Below, one piece after another: positions 1 to 3,673 of a DNA stretch of 9,232 nucleotides. Every line of letters begins with the position of its first letter. Within the stretch, counting starts at the first letter, position 1. Origin of the DNA: SAR324 cluster bacterium. Its GTDB lineage: Bacteria; SAR324; JACQKK01. Location of the stretch: NCBI GenBank assembly GCA_022572825.1, contig JACZVE010000091.1, positions 1-9,232 on the forward strand. The letters are read 5' to 3'. The notes beneath the pieces are model-generated. The model worked only from the letters and a program-made list of their open reading frames with translations. It made no database searches and was not told where the DNA came from. The position numbers and the translations under genes were made by a program.

Positions 1-438
1 CAGCGCCTTGTCGTCGTCATCCAGCGCCCGCACGTAGAGAACGACCAGCTCATCCCGGTTGAGCTCGCGCACCGCCTCCCACTGCTCCTTGTGCTTTGGG
101 TTGATCAGATTGATGCCCAACTGAGGATGATGGTACGCGATGACAATATCCACCCGGTTCCACTTCTGCAGTTCCGCCAAGATTTCTTCGAAGGAGGGGA
201 CGTCAACCGGCAGGTTGAAGGACAGCGTGCTGTATCCCATCCGGTCGATCACCACCGCGTTGAGGAGGGGCGCGATCTGGGCTTTTTCCACGCCATGATT
301 CTTTTCCAATGCGTCGACGATGTCCGCCAGATTGTCGCCCTGATCGAGCTGCTTGATGATGTCCGTGACCGTCCGGAAATGCGCCAGCGATTTGTTGAAG
401 CCCGCGCGGGTGCTGAGGGAGAGATAGTCGTTGATCAT
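1..438 (-). CDS. Unrecognised protein downstream of cfpA, C-terminus beyond window edge
   Basis: The N-terminal 146 residues are visible; the gene continues past base 1, so its end and full length are unknown. I do not recognise the family. The protein begins MINDYLSLSTRAGF and reads as a soluble, mixed alpha/beta protein: an amphipathic helical first half (about residues 1-60), a VVIDRMGYSTLSFNLPVDVP stretch, a helix SFEEILAELQKW, then beta-like VDIVIAYHHPQLGINLI and an acidic ALDDDDKAL at the edge. No signal peptide, membrane segment or nucleotide-binding motif is visible. The ATG at 438-436 is the only ATG before the upstream in-frame stop at 519-517; the Shine-Dalgarno is poor (only GCGGA about 10 nt upstream). 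It lies 84 bp downstream of the cfpA-like gene on the same strand, so probable cotranscription suggests a linked role. That is inference from position only. Confidence 0.75.
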   Translation of the reverse strand, partial: MINDYLSLSTRAGFNKSLAHFRTVTDIIKQLDQGDNLADIVDALEKNHGVEKAQIAPLLNAVVIDRMGYSTLSFNLPVDVPSFEEILAELQKWNRVDIVIAYHHPQLGINLINPKHKEQWEAVRELNRDELVVLYVRALDDDDKAL

Positions 439-448
439 CGCTGTTAGT

Positions 449-461
449 CCGCAAATTGCGG
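449..461. promoter_or_regulatory. Small palindrome just upstream of the downstream gene's start
   Basis: CCGCAA-A-TTGCGG is a perfect 6-bp inverted repeat with a 1-nt centre, ending 10 bp before the ATG at 438. It overlaps the only SD-like bases (GCGGA), so it could be a protein-binding site or could mask a weak ribosome site. A one-base loop cannot fold as a full RNA hairpin, so a DNA operator is the likelier reading if it is functional. It may be chance. Confidence 0.25.
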
Positions 462-492
462 TTGCTGAAGATAGCGGCGGATCCCGGAAAGC

Positions 493-517
493 GGGGTGCC
501 GGCTCTGCCGGCACCCC
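493..517 (-). terminator. Perfect intercistronic hairpin between cfpA-like gene and its neighbour
   Basis: GGGGTGCCGGC / GCCGGCACCCC is a perfect 11-bp inverted repeat with a 3-nt loop, beginning 5 bp after the TAG stop of the cfpA-like gene (525-523). On the minus-strand transcript it is followed by GCTTTCC rather than a U-run, so it is not a classic intrinsic terminator. It more likely acts as a 3' stabiliser, a partial attenuator or a processing site that sets a different level for the following gene. Seen directly: the stem. Inferred: the role. Confidence 0.55.
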
Positions 518-522
518 TACCC

Positions 523-2376
523 CTATTCTGCGACGGGCTGTGAGAAGGAGCCGAGGCCCTCCGTCACGTTGGAGCGGCGCCGCTCGTGCTGCATCACCGT
601 ACGGTCGCTGAAGCCCTTGGAAATTCCGGAGAGGAACTCGTTGAGCACATTGGTCATGCCTTGGATGGTAATCTTTTTGCGCTTGATGCTGGTAATGGCA
701 ACTTCCAGCAGCAGTCCCGGCTGGACGTGATAGGGGTTGATATTGGACATGAAGCGCAGGAATTCGCTTTCCAGGAAATTGAGCCGCTGCTCGATGATGA
801 CGCGGTTGTTCGGAAAGCGCATCTCGAAGGTCTCGTGCAGCCTTTTGCGGAGCAGACGGAAGCGCTCTTCGAACTCCTGTATGAGCTGCTCGTAGGTTTG
901 ATTCATCTCCTCCAACGATGTCAGCTTGCGCTGAACGAAGGTTATCTCGTTCCAGACCCGTTCCGCCTTTTCCTCCCCTTCTTCCTCTGCCGGAGTCTGG
1001 AACCAGCTTGTGCGGCGGCCGGGCCGCCCACGCTCCAGCGTTGAGACGACCATATCGTCCCAGTCACGCCAGCCCGAGCGCGCCTTTTCCTCCTTGTACA
1101 CCTCCTCCACCACACCCCACAGGCGCAGGATTTCGCGCTGGAACTCATTCAGTTGGGCGGAGTAGGCGGCCTGATCCTCGCGGATTTGGCGGGCTTCGTA
1201 GTAACGCAACTGGATCTCGTAGCGCTCGTCGGGGAGCCGTTCCAGATCGGTCTCCTCGTACTCCCGGATGACCAGGCGCCTTGCATGCTTGTAGTTTTCG
1301 ATGTGCTGATAGCCCATCCGGCTGGTATCGAGAATCGCGGTGATCGAGTTGATAGCCGTGTGCCAGCCGCGGGTACGGATGTTGTTTTCCTCCAACAGCT
1401 TGGCGATCCCGTCCTTGACGCTGAGGGGATCGTAGTCCGGGTCCAGGGTGTTCAGTTCGGACCCCAGATCCTTCATGCGGTCCAGGAAATGCTTGGGCAA
1501 CAGCCGATAGCGCTTGGAGGTTTCCCCTTCGTCGTCGTCGGTGTAATTCTCGACGGCCTTGAACTTCTCGAAGATCGCCTCCTCGTTGGACAGTGCGGCT
1601 CGACCTTCCAGCTGTAATTGCTGATTGATCTCGTCAATCTCCCGATCCACCAGGGAGTAGATGTGGCTGGCGATCACGTCCTTGATGAGATGCTCGGTGA
1701 GGGTCTGATGCATGACAATCCGGCTGATCAGCTCCGAATCGAGCACGTTGATGGCCAGCTTCACATCGACCACCTCTTCGGGCTTCTCGTAGTTGTCGCG
1801 GAAGGAGGCCTTAATGACGGTGTAGGTGTTTTCGCCGCTGATGAATCCGCCCACATCGGTGCGCTGCATGAGGATCGCGTTGGCGGTCGCCTCGAACTCG
1901 TAGACGCCCCGCTGGGTATGCCCCTGCAGGTGCCCCATGATGTTGACGATGGATTTTTCCACCTCCTCGGTGTTGAACAGCTCCGGCCCCCCGATGCTGT
2001 TCAGCAGCATGGAGATTTCCCGCGGGGTGTATCGGTTGAGATTGGCGTGCTCATCCTTGTCGATCGTGTCCCGCACCTTCTTTGCCATCTCATCTTCGGC
2101 CGTCGTCAGGTAGCGGTTGAGCATGTTCTGGAGGGACTGGTTGAAGTACGTGTGCAGATACCCCTTGATATTTCCCTGCACAGTGATGTCTTCCAGCACC
2201 TCGGGCGGCAGCTTGGACTGAATGTGGTTCAGGATCTTGTCCACTTCCTCGTCGATGACGAGACGCGACTCGACGTACTCGTCCCGTCCATCGCGGTTCA
2301 TGCTGTTGCGCGACCCGACCGCACTCGGTGTTTCGGGATGAACCGCCGGGGGACCTTTGCGATAATCGCTCGCCAT
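523..2376 (-). CDS. cfpA: Cytoplasmic filament protein CfpA homologue
   Basis: Predicted structural protein of intracellular filaments. In treponemes CfpA builds ribbon-like filaments lying under the membrane along the cell and affects cell division and chromosome structure. The call rests on remembered family sequence: YFNQ (77-80), YTDDD (278-282), ILDTS.MGYQ.IEN (348-361), LPDERY (381-386) and NPYHVQPGLLLEVAITSIK (547-565) read as CfpA signature blocks in the expected order. The length of 617 is slightly below the roughly 680 of treponemal CfpA. Residues 1-30 look disordered; the rest is charged and helical, with coiled-coil-like stretches near 365-435 and 470-520. There is no cysteine, signal peptide or membrane segment. 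The ATG at 2376 has AGGA 8 nt upstream within a GGAGGATAGGA purine tract; Met26 is an alternative start. The gene leads a probable two-gene operon and is divergent from the peroxiredoxin. The host otherwise looks proteobacterial, so transfer or an unappreciated wider distribution is possible. Confidence 0.78.
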   Translation of the reverse strand: MASDYRKGPPAVHPETPSAVGSRNSMNRDGRDEYVESRLVIDEEVDKILNHIQSKLPPEVLEDITVQGNIKGYLHTYFNQSLQNMLNRYLTTAEDEMAKKVRDTIDKDEHANLNRYTPREISMLLNSIGGPELFNTEEVEKSIVNIMGHLQGHTQRGVYEFEATANAILMQRTDVGGFISGENTYTVIKASFRDNYEKPEEVVDVKLAINVLDSELISRIVMHQTLTEHLIKDVIASHIYSLVDREIDEINQQLQLEGRAALSNEEAIFEKFKAVENYTDDDEGETSKRYRLLPKHFLDRMKDLGSELNTLDPDYDPLSVKDGIAKLLEENNIRTRGWHTAINSITAILDTSRMGYQHIENYKHARRLVIREYEETDLERLPDERYEIQLRYYEARQIREDQAAYSAQLNEFQREILRLWGVVEEVYKEEKARSGWRDWDDMVVSTLERGRPGRRTSWFQTPAEEEGEEKAERVWNEITFVQRKLTSLEEMNQTYEQLIQEFEERFRLLRKRLHETFEMRFPNNRVIIEQRLNFLESEFLRFMSNINPYHVQPGLLLEVAITSIKRKKITIQGMTNVLNEFLSGISKGFSDRTVMQHERRRSNVTEGLGSFSQPVAE

Positions 2377-2414
2377 GGGCGTTTCCTATCCTCCGCAGAA
2401 TGAAGTCGTCCTGG

Positions 2415-2434
2415 GGTTGAACGGGTATTCAACC
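2415..2434. promoter_or_regulatory. Inverted repeat in the cfpA leader
   Basis: GGTTGAA-CGGGTA-TTCAACC is a perfect 7-bp inverted repeat with a 6-nt spacer, about 40 bp upstream of the cfpA-like ATG. It could be an operator for a dimeric repressor or a small leader hairpin just upstream of the ribosome site. Only the symmetry is seen; no regulator is identified. Confidence 0.35.
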
Positions 2435-2436
2435 GG

Positions 2437-2572
2437 TGTGGTAAGGCGTCTTTCCTCGCTGATGATGCAGATCTCCGTGGCCTTGCACGCTAACCGGTTC
2501 ACCACGCCGAGACGCCGCGCTCGTGTTGGCATCACGCCGCAAACCCGCCGTGGTCACTTGTGTTAAGGCGTC
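2437..2572. repeat. Spaced 14-bp direct repeat upstream of cfpA
   Basis: TGTGGTAAGGCGTC (2437-2450) recurs as TGTGTTAAGGCGTC (2559-2572): 13 of 14 bases match, with starts 122 bp apart. Both copies lie upstream of the cfpA-like start. They could be two binding sites for one regulator or the relic of a duplication. Confidence is low because only two copies are present. Confidence 0.3.
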
Positions 2573-2688
2573 ATTTCGCAAGAAAAACTTGCATAGTGCT
2601 ACCAACTACGATGCCAAATATCAAGCAAAGATACGGCATCATTAGCGCCGTGCTCAATCCCAGGCCGATAGGACGGGCAGACGCCGCT

Positions 2689-2726
2689 CCACGGGCTGCC
2701 TGCACCCGCATCAACAGGCAGCGTGG
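2689..2726. ncRNA. Strong 12-bp bulged hairpin, candidate structured RNA element
   Basis: GCTGCCTG (2695-2702) pairs perfectly with CAGGCAGC (2715-2722) around a 12-nt loop. The stem continues as CCAC (2689-2692) with GTGG (2723-2726) after a 2-nt GG bulge. It lies 5' of the peroxiredoxin promoter and more than 300 bp 5' of cfpA, so it belongs to neither coding sequence. Strand is unknown, and it could be part of an untranslated leader or a small RNA. It has none of the 4.5S or tRNA landmarks I know. Function is inferred only from structure. Confidence 0.3.
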
Positions 2727-2770
2727 CGTATCACCTGCGCCGCCTCGCGTGCGCCACCCGCGCCGGCTTG

Positions 2771-2827
2771 CCTCGGCAGGCCCCGCGGAAATGGGCCCCA
2801 GCTAGGTGCCGAGGTACAACTGGGGCC
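2771..2827. ncRNA. Two interleaved 8-bp stems (possible pseudoknot or alternative hairpins)
   Basis: CCTCGGCA (2771-2778) is complementary to TGCCGAGG (2807-2814), and GGCCCCAG (2794-2801) is complementary to CTGGGGCC (2820-2827). The arms run A-B-A'-B', so the stems either form an H-type pseudoknot or are mutually exclusive hairpins. Read on the minus strand, the connecting loops are 5, 5 and 15 nt, the short-then-long arrangement usual for H-type pseudoknots. On the plus strand stem A gains a G-U and a U-A pair. The element ends 21 bp before the peroxiredoxin -35, so it should not be in that mRNA. Function unknown. Confidence 0.3.
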
Positions 2828-2848
2828 GCGTACGGTGACCCCGATCAA

Positions 2849-2877
2849 TTGACCACTCGTCCGGCCTGCGTTAGACT
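2849..2877 (+). promoter_or_regulatory. Sigma70-type promoter of the selenoperoxiredoxin
   Basis: TTGACC (2849-2854, 5 of 6 to the -35 consensus), a 17-bp spacer, then TAGACT (2872-2877, 4 of 6 to the -10 consensus). This predicts a start near 2884 and a leader of about 80 nt before the ATG at 2964. No recognisable OxyR, SoxS or other stress-regulator box was found around it. Confidence 0.55.
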
Positions 2878-2884
2878 GCCGAAA

Positions 2885-2911
2885 CGACCGCCAGGGTTTT
2901 GCGGACGGTCG
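2885..2911 (+). promoter_or_regulatory. Leader hairpin at the predicted peroxiredoxin transcript start
   Basis: CGACCG / CGGTCG is a perfect 6-bp inverted repeat around a 15-nt loop (2891-2905), lying at the very 5' end of the predicted transcript. It could stabilise the mRNA or be an operator overlapping the initial transcribed region. Confidence 0.3.
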
Positions 2912-2963
2912 ATCTACCGCTCTCTCCATTATCTGTAACGCGATCGCAAGAAAAGGAGCCAAC

Positions 2964-3431
2964 ATGCCTCTGAGCATCGGTCAACCTGTGCCGGATTTCA
3001 CCTTGAAGTCCAGCAAGATGGAGGACGTCAGCCTTACGGATCAGCGCGGCAAGAACGTCTTGCTGTTATTTACCCCCCTGGCGTTCACCTCCACCTGAAC
3101 GAAGGAGTTCGGGATCGTGGAGTCCCGATTGCAAGACATTCGCGGCGCAAACGGCGAGGTATTGGGGATTTCCGCCGACAGTCCATTCACCCTGGGCAAA
3201 TGGGCGGAGCAGGAGGGCTATACCTTTCCCCTGCTCAGCGACTTCGGCAAGGAGACCATTCAGGCATACGACGTGATGTATCCCTCGCTGGTGGGGTTGA
3301 AAGGGGTGCCCAAGCGCTCGGCGTTTCTCATCGATAAGGACGGCAAGCTGGTGCGGCAGGAAGTGTGCGAAGACGCCAAGGTGATCCCGGACCTGGATGG
3401 CTTCATCAGCACCCTGCAATCGCTCGCTTAG
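2964..3431 (+). CDS. Selenocysteine-containing peroxiredoxin (AhpE / AhpC-TSA family), UGA = Sec45
   Basis: Cytoplasmic thiol/selenol peroxidase reducing H2O2 and organic hydroperoxides. The 155-residue frame runs from an ATG with a strong AAGGAG 5 nt upstream to the TAG at 3429, interrupted only by TGA at 3096-3098. That codon is residue 45, exactly the peroxidatic position of the Prx signature PxxxTxx(C/U): P38-L-A-F-T42-S-T-U45, followed by TKE. The thioredoxin fold is intact on both sides: GQPVPDFTL (6-14), VLLLFTPLAF (32-41), VLGISADSP (66-74), TFPLLSDF (87-94), KRSAFLID (117-124) with the expected conserved Arg118. Mycobacterial AhpE shares the FPLAFT..C and TFPLLSDF blocks. The only cysteine is C135, so a 1-Cys-type mechanism with an external reductant is likely. 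A SECIS-like hairpin follows the UGA. A gene finder reading TGA as stop would start at the GTG at 3117 and lose the active site. A single-base nonsense mutation or sequencing error is the alternative, but stop placement at the catalytic residue makes it unlikely. Confidence 0.88.
3096..3128 (+). promoter_or_regulatory. UGA selenocysteine codon with bacterial SECIS-like hairpin
   Basis: After the TGA (3096-3098) and 10 nt of spacer, TCGGGA (3109-3114) pairs with TCCCGA (3123-3128), with a further T-G wobble (3115/3122) closing a 6-nt loop CGTGGA. The loop starts 17 nt after the UGA and has G as its second base. This meets the published bacterial SECIS pattern as I know it: a stem of at least 4 bp, a loop 16-37 nt after the UGA, and a G in the first two loop bases. 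Such an element binds SelB carrying Sec-tRNA. The fit is by hand, without energy calculation. Confidence 0.7.
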
Positions 3432-3530
3432 GACTCCCGTTACACCTTCGCGCCGTCGGTGCAAAGCCGTTCTTCTTGCCCACTGTATGCGACGATGATG
3501 GGCCGGCCGGGTAGGGAGGTCTGCTGCCGG

Positions 3531-3556
3531 CTCCCCCCTTCTCCCACCTTCTCCCA
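3531..3556. repeat. Short 10-bp-period C-rich tandem repeat
   Basis: CTCCCCCCTT, CTCCCACCTT and CTCCCAGCAC follow at exactly 10-bp steps in the gap between the convergent peroxiredoxin and ATPase genes. The minus strand carries three runs of at least three G, possibly enough for a weak G-quadruplex. The rest of the 238-bp gap (3432-3669) holds no supportable gene. Confidence 0.4.
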
Positions 3557-3625
3557 GCACGCGGCTTCGTGCAACCTGCCGCGATCGGTGACACCTGGCG
3601 CGCTTGGCCGCGCTCGCATGTCCGC

Positions 3626-3673
3626 GCGCCGGTAGGCGCTCCCCAAGGGGCGGTAACGATCACGCACCGTTAC
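3626..3673 (-). terminator. Cluster of small hairpins at the 3' end of the ATPase gene
   Basis: On the minus-strand transcript GTAACG/CGTTAC (3673-3653, 6 bp, overlapping the TAA stop) is followed by CCCC-TT-GGGG and then GCGCC-TACC-GGCGC (3639-3626). No U-run follows, so if it terminates transcription it is weak or Rho-assisted. It is the only candidate seen for ending this operon, which converges with the peroxiredoxin gene. Confidence 0.3.

Larger units (their letters stand above)
2377..2963. other. Divergent intergenic region (587 bp), no convincing gene
   Basis: This gap separates the start of the cfpA-like gene (minus) from the start of the peroxiredoxin (plus). The short open frames in it have no SD site and arginine/proline-rich, non-protein-like translations. 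It holds, in order: an inverted repeat near the cfpA start, a spaced direct repeat, an AT-richer stretch near 2573-2640 that may carry the cfpA promoter (no good -35/-10 pair recognised), a strong hairpin at 2689-2726, two overlapping 8-bp stems at 2771-2827, and the peroxiredoxin promoter at 2849-2877. Confidence 0.7.

Noticed and set aside
1618..2403. 261-codon plus-strand frame opposite cfpA
   Set aside because: Shadow of the cfpA-like gene; its translation mirrors the acidic helical codons as His/Val/Leu/Asp-rich sequence with no family resemblance.
2640..2830. tRNA-Sec (selC), 4.5S RNA or another known RNA gene in the hairpin-rich gap
   Set aside because: No T-arm GGTTCGA-type sequence, no CCA-compatible acceptor stem, no UCA anticodon arm and no GGAAG-type 4.5S apical loop could be found.
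3117..3431. A 104-codon frame starting with GTG, readable as a short redoxin gene
   Set aside because: It is the part of the selenoperoxiredoxin after the UGA. It has no ribosome site and lacks the first strands and active site of the thioredoxin fold, while the upstream part from 2964 is in frame and completes the family motif.
2964..3431. Peroxiredoxin as a nonsense-mutated pseudogene
   Set aside because: The single stop is TGA exactly at the catalytic residue, the rest of the frame shows no decay, promoter and SD are good, and a SECIS-like hairpin follows.
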